Of a stretch of DNA of 33,138 nt, positions 1 through 6,925 are shown in pieces. The DNA is taken from the IMG/VR virus record IMGVR_UViG_3300048015_000152, positions 1-33,138 of that record. One strand, 5' to 3'. The stretch is from a virus. The notes beneath the pieces are model-generated. The model was not told where the DNA came from. It saw nothing but the letters and a program-made list of their open reading frames with translations, and searched no databases. The position numbers and the translations under genes are program-made. Position 1 is the stretch's first letter, and every line of letters starts with the position of its first letter.

Positions 1-1
1 C

Positions 2-217
2 GTGCAGCGCGAGGATGACAAGGTGACGAGCTTGTACGATCGCGCCATGCGCCTGCGGAATCGCGGCGCGGCGGCACCGCCCGCATCGACGCCCATCATG
101 GCCCCGCCGACCGGGCCGATGGCGGAAATTTTTCGCGGCGGCAGTATGGAGCCCGGCGGCGTCGGCATCGGCGATCAACCCGACTCCGAGGACACCGAGA
201 TCATGGAGGGCGCGTAA
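2..217 (+). CDS. Hypothetical phage protein, possibly 5'-truncated
   Basis: The reading frame opens at the window edge with a GTG at position 2, so the true start may lie outside. At least 71 residues are visible. The N-terminal part is charged (a LYDRAMRLRNRG helix-like stretch) and is followed by a low-complexity Pro/Ala/Met segment and a Gly-rich, then acidic tail. There are no domains I recognise. Its TAA stop shares a base with the ATG of the next gene (TAATG), so the two are probably cotranslated. Its position ahead of a possible small terminase suggests a head-gene operon, but the function is unknown. Confidence 0.5.
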   Translation: MQREDDKVTSLYDRAMRLRNRGAAAPPASTPIMAPPTGPMAEIFRGGSMEPGGVGIGDQPDSEDTEIMEGA

Positions 218-819
218 TGGCCGGGCGCCGCAAGAAGCCGTCCGACACGCCGCTGGACGAGACGCCGGTGCTGATGCTGCCCGCGCCACGCACGCACAAG
301 CACGGCGAGCGCGACAAGGACCCCTACGTTGCCCCTGCCGGCGCCGTGCCGGGCCGCGCGACGAACATGAAGATCGTGGGCTCGAAGCCGCTGGACCGCG
401 CGCTCACGGACAAAGAACGCGAGCAGCAGATCGCGCTGCAAGGCGAAATGGCGGCGAAGGCCGACCGATATCATCGGTGGCTGGAGGCGCTCATCATTAC
501 GGGCGGCGAGCGCGCGCAGGCGCTCGTCCACATGAAAGAGTGCGCGAGCATCGAGGAAGCCGAGGAGCGCGCCTACGTGCTCGAGATGGAGATTCGCCAG
601 GGGCAGACCGTCTCGGACATCGGCGACATTCTGATGCGCCACGACCTCACGGCCGAGATGCAGGTGATGAACATCAAGCGGTGGCTGCTCTCGGACAACG
701 CGGCAGCGTCGATCAACGCGCAAAAACTACTCCAAGAATTGGCGGGCGACTCGCATCAAGAGGGCTCGTTCGAGCAACTGATTCGCATCCACAACGCACG
801 AAAGCAGATGACGGCATGA
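217..819 (+). CDS. Hypothetical protein, possible small terminase subunit
   Basis: This 200-residue protein has a basic N-terminus (AGRRKKP), a disordered Pro-rich stretch to about residue 60, and a helical C-terminal two thirds. The end of the protein (WLLSDNAAASINAQKLL, then a short acidic segment and a final helix) resembles the C-terminal oligomerisation/clamp region of some phage small terminase subunits. I see no clear helix-turn-helix, so that label rests on this likeness and on the neighbourhood only. It begins at the ATG overlapping the preceding stop and ends overlapping the next start (ATGA at 816-819). An alternative is a generic head-operon protein. Confidence 0.4.
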   Translation: MAGRRKKPSDTPLDETPVLMLPAPRTHKHGERDKDPYVAPAGAVPGRATNMKIVGSKPLDRALTDKEREQQIALQGEMAAKADRYHRWLEALIITGGERAQALVHMKECASIEEAEERAYVLEMEIRQGQTVSDIGDILMRHDLTAEMQVMNIKRWLLSDNAAASINAQKLLQELAGDSHQEGSFEQLIRIHNARKQMTA

Positions 820-1355
820 GCCAACAAATCGGCCCCCCGGAGTTTCTCAAGGACAACACGATCCCGCTCGTTCGGCCGCGCGTGTTGGAAAAGTTCCACC
901 TGCTGCTGCACGATTTCGACCCGACCGAAATGCTGCCGATCGGCGACCGCTACATCGTGGAGACGATCCCGGTCGAGGAAACGGTCAAGTTCGGTTCGTT
1001 CGTCGTCGTGGCGAACGTCGGCGGCGATACGAACCCGCGCGACCCTTCGGGCAACCCGGCGGTGGAACGGCGCGGTGTGTTGCCGGCGGTTATCATCGCG
1101 GCGGGCAACGGGCATCTGCTCGGCTTGCCGGATCACAAGATCGTGGTGGACGGCAAGATTGTGCGCGAGCCCGCCGACGTGCCGATCTTCTTCACGCCCG
1201 GCGACGTCGTGCTCTTGGACATGAACGCGAAGGGGCGTTCGCTGATGATTGTGGACCGCGAGATTCGCGTGGTCAATCAGATGGATTGCCTCGTCAAACT
1301 GCCGCTTCGGTTGGAGTGGACGGAGCAAGGCTGGAAGCGCGAAGGTGTGGAGTGA
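816..1355 (+). CDS. GroES-like co-chaperonin (phage-encoded)
   Basis: The 179-residue product has the layout of a GroES-fold protein. There is an opening strand PIGDRYIVETIPVEET (about residues 41-56), a long insert, a strand pair around RRGVLPAVIIAAGNGH (85-100), and a closing PGDVVLLDM...REIRVVNQMDCLVKL (128-162) that corresponds to the GDxVL and final 'DILAVI' strands of GroES. It is larger than bacterial GroES (about 95 residues), as phage co-chaperonins often are, with N- and C-terminal extensions. The known role of such proteins is to partner the host GroEL in folding the capsid protein. The start is the ATG overlapping the previous TGA; a longer open frame upstream is a shadow. No GroEL gene is visible here. 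Confidence 0.6.
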   Translation: MSQQIGPPEFLKDNTIPLVRPRVLEKFHLLLHDFDPTEMLPIGDRYIVETIPVEETVKFGSFVVVANVGGDTNPRDPSGNPAVERRGVLPAVIIAAGNGHLLGLPDHKIVVDGKIVREPADVPIFFTPGDVVLLDMNAKGRSLMIVDREIRVVNQMDCLVKLPLRLEWTEQGWKREGVE

Positions 1356-1540
1356 GCGACGAACTTCGCATCGGGTCGAAGGACCGCGCGATCGTGCTTG
1401 TGCTGAAACCGAAGATCGGCGACTTCCGCTCAACGACCAAGACGCAGGTCATCGGCGCTGACGGTTCGTTCTCCGACGAAGCGAAGCGCGCCATCGCCAC
1501 GTTGTACGACTGGCTCGAATCCGCGAAGGCGAAGGCGTAA
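1352..1540 (+). CDS. Small hypothetical protein
   Basis: The 62-residue product starts at a GTG interlocked with the stop of the GroES-like gene (GTGA). It has a compact alpha/beta look: a basic strand (RAIVLVLKPKIGDF), an ADGSFSDEAKRAIATLYDWLES helix region, and a Lys/Ala tail. I do not recognise the family. Translational coupling to the upstream gene is the main support for it being real. The next gene begins 28 bases after its TAA, one of the few true gaps in this block. Confidence 0.45.
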   Translation: MSDELRIGSKDRAIVLVLKPKIGDFRSTTKTQVIGADGSFSDEAKRAIATLYDWLESAKAKA

Positions 1541-1568
1541 CATCAAGCAGTCCGACATTGACGCGCTG

Positions 1569-2555
1569 ATGGAGCCGCGCCTGCCCGAAGGCCCCGACGT
1601 CATCATTACGACCGGCGACCTTCTCGGGCTGGGCGATCACGGTGCGTTCTCGACGCTTCCCGAGCGGTTCGCAAAACTTTGCTGGAAGTGTAAGCACGAG
1701 CATCGACGGGATAGTTCGTTCGGGCAGTACGATCGCGATCACGCGCTTTGCGGTAGTTGTAGGTGTGACCATTCTGAGCCGTACAACGTCTACATCGACG
1801 CCGATACGCGCGCGTCCAACCCGGAAATCCTCGAACTGATTTGGGAGAAGAACCCGTACGTCAAAGGACTCTCCGACAAGAAGCCCAACGCGGGGTACGG
1901 GTTTTCCGGCATCCTGCAAGGCAAAGCGTACGAGCTAACCAACACGCTTGGCGGTCATCGCGGCATTGAGTGCGTCGAGCGCGCCAACGGCCTGCCGCCG
2001 CCGTACAGCATGGCGCCGAAGATCTACTACACGCCGAAGCCCCCGCCCATCGACGTGCGCGAAACCGTCATCGTGGACTACTCGGCCGTCTCGACGAAGT
2101 ACGGTCGCGGCGACATCGAAGAAGAAATCAAGATGATGATCGGGCGCTTCCGTGGCGCACCGATGCTGCAACTGCTGCACCCATCGTGGGTCGTGCTCAA
2201 CCAAGAGCAGTGGGTGCCGTCCGTGTATCGCTGTGGGTCCATCTTCGAGTACATGGATTTTCTGCACGCCTGTCGCGCGTGGGTCGGTAGCGAGGCCGGC
2301 GGCCAGATGCTTGCGGCGGCGGTGCGTGGCGAGCATGACGTGTACGACGACGCCGCGCGTCCCGAAATCGTGTGCAAGATCACGCCCGCCACTTTCAACA
2401 GCGGGATGTATCGTTGGAGGGGTGTAGACTACCGCGTTACTGCTAACGGAAACGGCGGGGGGTACTGGTCGCCATCTGAGGTGAAAAACTATCAGTACCA
2501 CATCGCTTGTAAGATTCGCGAGTTCAAGATGGCCGAGGAGTTAGCGCATGGCTGA
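1569..2555 (+). CDS. Heptosyltransferase-like (GT9/GT-B type) glycosyltransferase with Cys cluster
   Basis: This 328-residue protein reads like an ADP-heptose:LPS heptosyltransferase. There is a TTGDLLGLGD opening loop, an ENPYV-like segment (IWEKNPYVKG, 91-100), a mid-domain strand VIVDYSAVSTKYGRGD (167-182), and a C-terminal GSEAGGQMLAAAVRG (240-254) that matches the nucleotide-sugar site where such enzymes have 'D/SGG..H.AaA.g'. An unusual insert holds Cys38, Cys41, Cys61, Cys64 and Cys66, a likely zinc knuckle not found in standard members. The first ATG is taken as the start, although in-frame codons continue back to 1542 with no better start. It leads the glycan cassette and overlaps the next gene by 8 bases. 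The exact sugar donor is not predictable. Confidence 0.55.
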   Translation: MEPRLPEGPDVIITTGDLLGLGDHGAFSTLPERFAKLCWKCKHEHRRDSSFGQYDRDHALCGSCRCDHSEPYNVYIDADTRASNPEILELIWEKNPYVKGLSDKKPNAGYGFSGILQGKAYELTNTLGGHRGIECVERANGLPPPYSMAPKIYYTPKPPPIDVRETVIVDYSAVSTKYGRGDIEEEIKMMIGRFRGAPMLQLLHPSWVVLNQEQWVPSVYRCGSIFEYMDFLHACRAWVGSEAGGQMLAAAVRGEHDVYDDAARPEIVCKITPATFNSGMYRWRGVDYRVTANGNGGGYWSPSEVKNYQYHIACKIREFKMAEELAHG

Positions 2556-3321
2556 CGATCGCCGCGTGCTAATCGTGTCGTCAATCCCGCCGAAGCGCGC
2601 GGACGTGCAAGGTCCGCATTGGAGCGATCTGACCGATTCAACCTGGTCCGTGATGAAGAAGTATTGCGATAAGTGGGGCTATGCGTTTCACGGTGATGTG
2701 AGCGACGTGTATCTGCCTATCGCATCGCCCGAACTGTTCCGCTCGTTGACGGTGGCGCAAGCGCCGATTCGCTACATGGTGAAGTTCAAACTCATGCAGC
2801 ACTTTCTCACGCCCGAGAACTGCGGCGAGACGTTCGATTACGTCGCTTGGGTCGATGCGGATTGCTTGGTGACGAACTTCGACTTGCCGATCACGAAATG
2901 GTGCAGTAACGGGCGCGCATCGACCGGCGACGACGCGCCGCTTATTGGCGACCTGCTGTTGTGTTGGGATCAAAACTCGCTGCATCCGACCGTCATCATC
3001 GCGCGAGCGACCACGCTGATGCGCGGGCTGATGTGGGAACTCGCCGGCATCGGCTGGCGGCTCTTCGGCACGCAAGAGTGGGTGGACAACTTCGCGCTGC
3101 GCTTCGCCATTTCGACGCCGCCGTATCAGCAAGCCGTGTGGTGGGCGTCCGCGAAGGACGTGTGCGCGCAGCATCCGGGCTTGTACCCGATGCCGAAGGA
3201 CGTGGCGGCGATGTGCGAGTGGACGCCCGAATCGTGGAGTTTGCATCTGTCCGCTCTGCCGATCGCGCACCGGATCAAGCTCGCGCGAGAATACATCGAC
3301 CGGCTCGGGTTGTTGTCGTGA
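2548..3321 (+). CDS. DxD glycosyltransferase, GT34-like (first of three)
   Basis: The 257-residue product shows the core of galactosyl/mannosyl transferases of the GMA12/MNN10 (GT34) type. An N-terminal strand (RRVLIVSSIPP) is followed by a segment describing a tagged residue at YCDKWGYAF. Then comes the metal-binding motif YVAWVDADCLVTN with D103-A-D105, and a C-terminal WSLHLSALPIAHRIKL that matches the conserved H-containing end of the family. The ATG lies inside the last codons of the preceding gene, and the stop overlaps the next start (GTGA). With its two paralogues downstream it probably adds successive sugars to one glycan. Acceptor and donor are unknown. It looks cytoplasmic, with no signal peptide or membrane segment. 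Confidence 0.6.
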   Translation: MADDRRVLIVSSIPPKRADVQGPHWSDLTDSTWSVMKKYCDKWGYAFHGDVSDVYLPIASPELFRSLTVAQAPIRYMVKFKLMQHFLTPENCGETFDYVAWVDADCLVTNFDLPITKWCSNGRASTGDDAPLIGDLLLCWDQNSLHPTVIIARATTLMRGLMWELAGIGWRLFGTQEWVDNFALRFAISTPPYQQAVWWASAKDVCAQHPGLYPMPKDVAAMCEWTPESWSLHLSALPIAHRIKLAREYIDRLGLLS

Positions 3322-3974
3322 AGGTTGCGATTGTGTCCGCTGGCTCGCCGGACTACGCGGACCTTGCTGCAGTAACGCAACCGTCACGCAACGCCTACGC
3401 GCAAAAGCACGGCTACCATTCGTGGTATTTTGAGGTAGACAAGAAGCGCGGTGACGCCTGCAAGCGCGATGCGTACGAAGCGTTGTGGGGTCGCGGCTAC
3501 GACGTTATGGTTTGGATGGACCTCGATAGCGTCGTGATGAACAGCGCCATGCGCGTCGAAGACATTTGCCGCGATTGGAACCTTGCCGACGACTTCACGG
3601 ATAGGCCGTATCACTTCCTCTGGGGCTACGATCACGGCGGCCCAAATAGCGGCGTCTACATCGTGCGGTTCACGGACGAAGGTCGGCATTGGATGGACCG
3701 CGCCTACGCGACGATGCTGGAAAACGGGCTCGCTGACGAAACCGCGATGGAGATTCTTGCGACGACGTACCCGTTCAAGGATTACGTCGTTGCGTGCCCT
3801 GGTGTTGTGCTCAACAGTTACGACTACCGATACTATGGCTGGGACCGCTACTCGCTGGAGTATCAGCGCAAGATGAACCTGTACGAACCAGGGCGGTGGA
3901 TTCTTCACATGCCTGGTTACCCGAATGAAGTACGCATCCCTGAACTGAAGCGACGACTCGCGGAGGCGACGTGA
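3318..3974 (+). CDS. DxD glycosyltransferase, GT34-like (second of three)
   Basis: This 218-residue product starts at a GTG interlocked with the previous TGA. Motifs are VAIVSAGSPDY at the N-terminus, YAQKHGYHSWYFEVD (27-41), the DxD motif VWMDLDSVVMN with D68-L-D70, a GGPNSGVYIVR loop, and a C-terminal WILHMPGYPNEVRI. The order matches the gene before it and the N-terminal half of the fusion protein after it, so the three are likely paralogues. The open frame extends far upstream of 3318, but that part is a shadow of the preceding gene. It is expected to transfer a hexose from a nucleotide sugar with a divalent metal; the specificity cannot be read. Confidence 0.6.
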   Translation: MKVAIVSAGSPDYADLAAVTQPSRNAYAQKHGYHSWYFEVDKKRGDACKRDAYEALWGRGYDVMVWMDLDSVVMNSAMRVEDICRDWNLADDFTDRPYHFLWGYDHGGPNSGVYIVRFTDEGRHWMDRAYATMLENGLADETAMEILATTYPFKDYVVACPGVVLNSYDYRYYGWDRYSLEYQRKMNLYEPGRWILHMPGYPNEVRIPELKRRLAEAT

Positions 3975-4249
3975 CGCCCGCTGAGACATCCGCGCTTCTC
4001 CACGCCGTGAAGCAATCGCATTGGGATCCGGTGATTGGCGTGCAAATGTTCCATCGTCGCCACCCGGACGTGCCGCTGATGCCAGAGGTCTACGGCCTGG
4101 CGATCTGCGTCGGTAGGACTCCATTTCCAAACATCGTCGGCCTCCCCGAAGGGCCGTTCCCCGAAGATAAGTCGCGCCCGTGGCTGGATTCTAGAATGTG
4201 GAATCGCGCTGAACAAGCCGAATGGGAAGCCGAGATGGAGAAGCTATGA
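3971..4249 (+). CDS. Small hypothetical protein in glycan cassette
   Basis: The 92-residue product begins at a GTG interlocked with the preceding stop (GTGA) and ends interlocked with the next start (ATGA). It is rich in Trp, Pro and His (HWDPVIGVQMFHRRHPD, LPEGPFPEDKSRPWLD) and ends in an acidic helix. There are no membrane segments or known motifs. Being sandwiched between two glycosyltransferases with coupled translation suggests an accessory role in that cassette, but this is inference only. Confidence 0.45.
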   Translation: MTPAETSALLHAVKQSHWDPVIGVQMFHRRHPDVPLMPEVYGLAICVGRTPFPNIVGLPEGPFPEDKSRPWLDSRMWNRAEQAEWEAEMEKL

Positions 4250-5787
4250 CTGAGACGCAAATGGTCTACCCGAAAACGCGCGCGGAGTGGTTCATCTCGG
4301 GCACCGGCCTCGTTCGGAAGAACATCGTCAACTGGGACCCGAAAGGCGACCTGCCGATTCCCGGCGTCAAGGTTTGCGTTATCGGCATGTACGATGAAGC
4401 GTACGATCCGATCGCCGCGATTGCGGAGCCGAATTGGGCTGCGTATTGCGCGAAGCACGGGTACGCGCTACGCACGTACCCCGGTTCGTTCCACACCGAT
4501 CCCTCTCGGCCCGAAACGTACGGCGATAAGGTGCGCTTCTCGCTCTACTACGATGTGCGGGGCCTGTTCGATGTGGTGATGCTCCTCGACATCGACAGCC
4601 TGTTTGTGAACATGGATACGGCGATTCCGTTCGGCGAGTACGAGCATTTTCTGTGGACGTGGGCTGAGGGCGGTCCTATGTCGGGACTGATGATCGCGCG
4701 TACGGATGACAAGACGGAGCGTCATCTGCGCTACGCCTACGAACTCGCGGCGCGCGAGAACAACGTGCGCCACGGCGTGATTGAGCCGAACGGGATCTCC
4801 GACCAAGACGCAATGACCCGCTTAATGAACGTGCCTCCGTGGGACGCGACATTTGGCGGAAGTTGCGTTCAGGCCGAACGCATCGGCTTTTGCTACCCGG
4901 AGGACGCAGACAACAAGCCGTGGATCGTGACGTGTCGCGGTGGCAGCGTCGACGAGAAGCTCGCGACCATGCGTTCGTTGAGCAACGATGCGGTCCCAGC
5001 GCACGCGCCCACCCATGCTGTTGCGTCCTACGATCCACGCGCATCGTTTGATCGGAATTGGGTCGGACCCGCAGACATGAAGCCGCGCGTGTACCGCACG
5101 CAGTCTGAGAAGGATACGTGGTACGCCGTTGCCGTGGAGAACGAATACGACGTGCCCGACACCTTCGGGGCCGACGACGTGGTGGTGGACATCGGCGCGC
5201 ACATCGGGTCGTTCTGCTATCGCGCGTATCGTGCGGGATCACGCAGCATCTACGGCTTTGAGATTGACCCGTGGCACATGGAGGCCGCTGTGGCGAACCT
5301 GGTCGATCTGCGGGATGGTGTGGGGTTGTACCATAAGGCCGTCGTGCGCGGTGATGCCCATCGCGCTGCCACGTATCACTACGACGGGGCGTGGAACTCG
5401 TTCGGCCAACTCGGGCCGGAAGTCTCGTCTACTTCGCTCGACGAACTACTGGACGAGATTGGAGAGCCCGTGCGGTTTCTCAAGATTGATTGCGAGGGCG
5501 GCGAGTATCCGATTCTGTATACCTGCACGAAACTGGACCGCATCACCGAGATTGCCGGCGAGTATCACAACCTGGATGCGTCACCGCCCGAACTGCGGAA
5601 TCTGCCGTATGCGACGAATGGCGAGGCGCTTGGCGCGTTCTTGCGCGAGCAGGGCTTCCGCGTCATCGTGAAGCCGAGCAACGACACCACGGGCAACTTC
5701 CATGCGCTGCGCTCGAAAGTGCAGAGTGGTCCCCCTTTCGCGCAAGACGACCCGGGCGCAGGCGTCTTCTACGCTAAACTGTCGTGA
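4246..5787 (+). CDS. Bifunctional glycosyltransferase (DxD) - FkbM methyltransferase fusion
   Basis: The 513-residue protein joins two enzymes. Residues about 38-240 form a GT34-like glycosyltransferase: VKVCVIGMYDEAYD, YCAKHGYALRTYPG (67-80), VMLLDIDSLFVN with D115-I-D117, and GGPMSGLMIAR (142-152). Residues about 290-513 are an FkbM-type SAM methyltransferase: VVVDIGAHIGSFCYR (motif I, 312-326), IYGFEIDP (335-342) and the hallmark FLKIDCEGGEY (411-421). A single chain could add a sugar and then O-methylate it. The ATG at 4246 interlocks with the previous TGA; a start eight codons earlier is possible but would lose this coupling. Its stop interlocks with the next gene (GTGA). Confidence 0.7.
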   Translation: MTETQMVYPKTRAEWFISGTGLVRKNIVNWDPKGDLPIPGVKVCVIGMYDEAYDPIAAIAEPNWAAYCAKHGYALRTYPGSFHTDPSRPETYGDKVRFSLYYDVRGLFDVVMLLDIDSLFVNMDTAIPFGEYEHFLWTWAEGGPMSGLMIARTDDKTERHLRYAYELAARENNVRHGVIEPNGISDQDAMTRLMNVPPWDATFGGSCVQAERIGFCYPEDADNKPWIVTCRGGSVDEKLATMRSLSNDAVPAHAPTHAVASYDPRASFDRNWVGPADMKPRVYRTQSEKDTWYAVAVENEYDVPDTFGADDVVVDIGAHIGSFCYRAYRAGSRSIYGFEIDPWHMEAAVANLVDLRDGVGLYHKAVVRGDAHRAATYHYDGAWNSFGQLGPEVSSTSLDELLDEIGEPVRFLKIDCEGGEYPILYTCTKLDRITEIAGEYHNLDASPPELRNLPYATNGEALGAFLREQGFRVIVKPSNDTTGNFHALRSKVQSGPPFAQDDPGAGVFYAKLS

Positions 5788-6365
5788 GCCAGGGCGGCAC
5801 CTATTCGCAGTATGACGAGGATCGTTGGATTGCCGACCTCATCGCGGAGATGCCTGGCATCCCGCGCACGTTCGTGGAGATTGGCTGCGGAGACGGTAGC
5901 GAGAACAACACGCGATTGCTCTTGGATCGCGGGTGGGAGGGCTGTTGGTACGATGCAAGCCCGGAGAACATCAAAGCGGCGGTGAAAGTCAATCCGTGGT
6001 CCGAGTGCCAACGCGTGACGTGTGAGGATTTTCCGCGCCTTTCGTTTTCCGAGGGGATCGGCCTTCTCAGTATCGACGTAGACGGCAACGACTGGCACCT
6101 GTGGAAACGGTCACACGAACTCGGATGGCGTCCGTGGGTCGTCGTCATCGAAGCGCAAATACAGAAGCCGTTCGATGAGCCCTACGTCATGCCGTACAAC
6201 CCGGATTGGGTGTGGCCCGACGATCCGGCAACCGAGACGTACGATTGGGGCGCAAGCGTCTATTCGCTCATTGAACTCGGCAAGGCCATCGGATACACGT
6301 ACGTCGGCAAGCCGGAGAACCCGCATTGTCCGAATCTGTTCTTCGTGCGATCGGACCTCGCATGA
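5784..6365 (+). CDS. SAM-dependent methyltransferase, FkbM-related
   Basis: This 193-residue product has the FkbM-like opening SQYDEDRWIADLI, then motif I FVEIGCGDGSENNTRLLLD, an acidic motif II region (GCWYDASPENI), and a LLSIDVDGNDWHLW strand equivalent to the 'IDcEG' segment of FkbM enzymes. The C-terminal half (WVVVIEAQIQKPF, YTYVGKPENPHCPNLFFVR) is typical of small polysaccharide-cluster methyltransferases. GTG 5784 interlocks with the preceding TGA and the stop interlocks with the next ATG. The likely role is methylation of a sugar assembled by the upstream transferases. It is cytoplasmic, with no transmembrane part. Confidence 0.65.
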   Translation: MSQGGTYSQYDEDRWIADLIAEMPGIPRTFVEIGCGDGSENNTRLLLDRGWEGCWYDASPENIKAAVKVNPWSECQRVTCEDFPRLSFSEGIGLLSIDVDGNDWHLWKRSHELGWRPWVVVIEAQIQKPFDEPYVMPYNPDWVWPDDPATETYDWGASVYSLIELGKAIGYTYVGKPENPHCPNLFFVRSDLA

Positions 6366-6925
6366 GTACGCTCGTCTCGCATCTGCCAGAGATCCAAGAC
6401 ATCGTGATGCGGTACGGCATCCGCACGCTCATCGAGACGGGCGTCGGTGAGCCGAAGGGCTTCGCTTCCGGTGGCCTCGCTGTGGCGGAACTGCTCGGTC
6501 TGCGCGGATTGTCATGCGACATTGACGAGGGCAGCGTTGAGGCGGCGCGCACGCGCTTTCCCGAAGCGGTCGTGTATCACGGGACGAGCACGGCGTTCCT
6601 TGAGAAGATGCTGCCGCTCGCGCACGGGCCGTGCTTCGTCTGGCTAGACGCCCACTTCCCGGGCGATGCGAGCGTGCCGATGTGGCCCGTGTGGGACGAC
6701 TTGGCGCTGCTCCGGGGCTACGAGCGTCACGTCATCTGGTGCGACGATATGCAGCACGTCCGCGACCCGGAGAATCCGGCCTGCAAGGGCCAGCGGGTCG
6801 GCGTGGACGGTTGGCCCAGCGACACCGCGCACACGATTGCGGAGTACAAGGCGTGCCTAGCAGACACGCACGTCGCCGCGATCGTCGGTACGGTGCTTCG
6901 ATTCACCCCGAAAGATCGCGACTAG
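6362..6925 (+). CDS. Class I SAM methyltransferase-like protein, last gene of the glycan cassette
   Basis: The 187-residue product shows a glycine-rich SAM loop (LIETGVGEPKGFASGG), a motif II acid (GLSCDIDEGSVEAAR), and a strand ending FVWLDAHFPGD that resembles sugar and secondary-metabolite O-methyltransferases. ATG 6362 interlocks with the previous TGA; the upstream in-frame extension overlaps that gene and is not needed. Its TAG (6923-6925) interlocks with the stop of the reverse-strand terminase gene within the palindrome CTAG. Substrate unknown; context points to the same glycan. Confidence 0.55.
   Translation: MSTLVSHLPEIQDIVMRYGIRTLIETGVGEPKGFASGGLAVAELLGLRGLSCDIDEGSVEAARTRFPEAVVYHGTSTAFLEKMLPLAHGPCFVWLDAHFPGDASVPMWPVWDDLALLRGYERHVIWCDDMQHVRDPENPACKGQRVGVDGWPSDTAHTIAEYKACLADTHVAAIVGTVLRFTPKDRD

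Noticed and set aside
477-815. N-terminal extension of the GroES-like protein
   Set aside because: It overlaps the upstream gene in a different frame and is Arg/His-rich; ATG 816 interlocks with the preceding stop.
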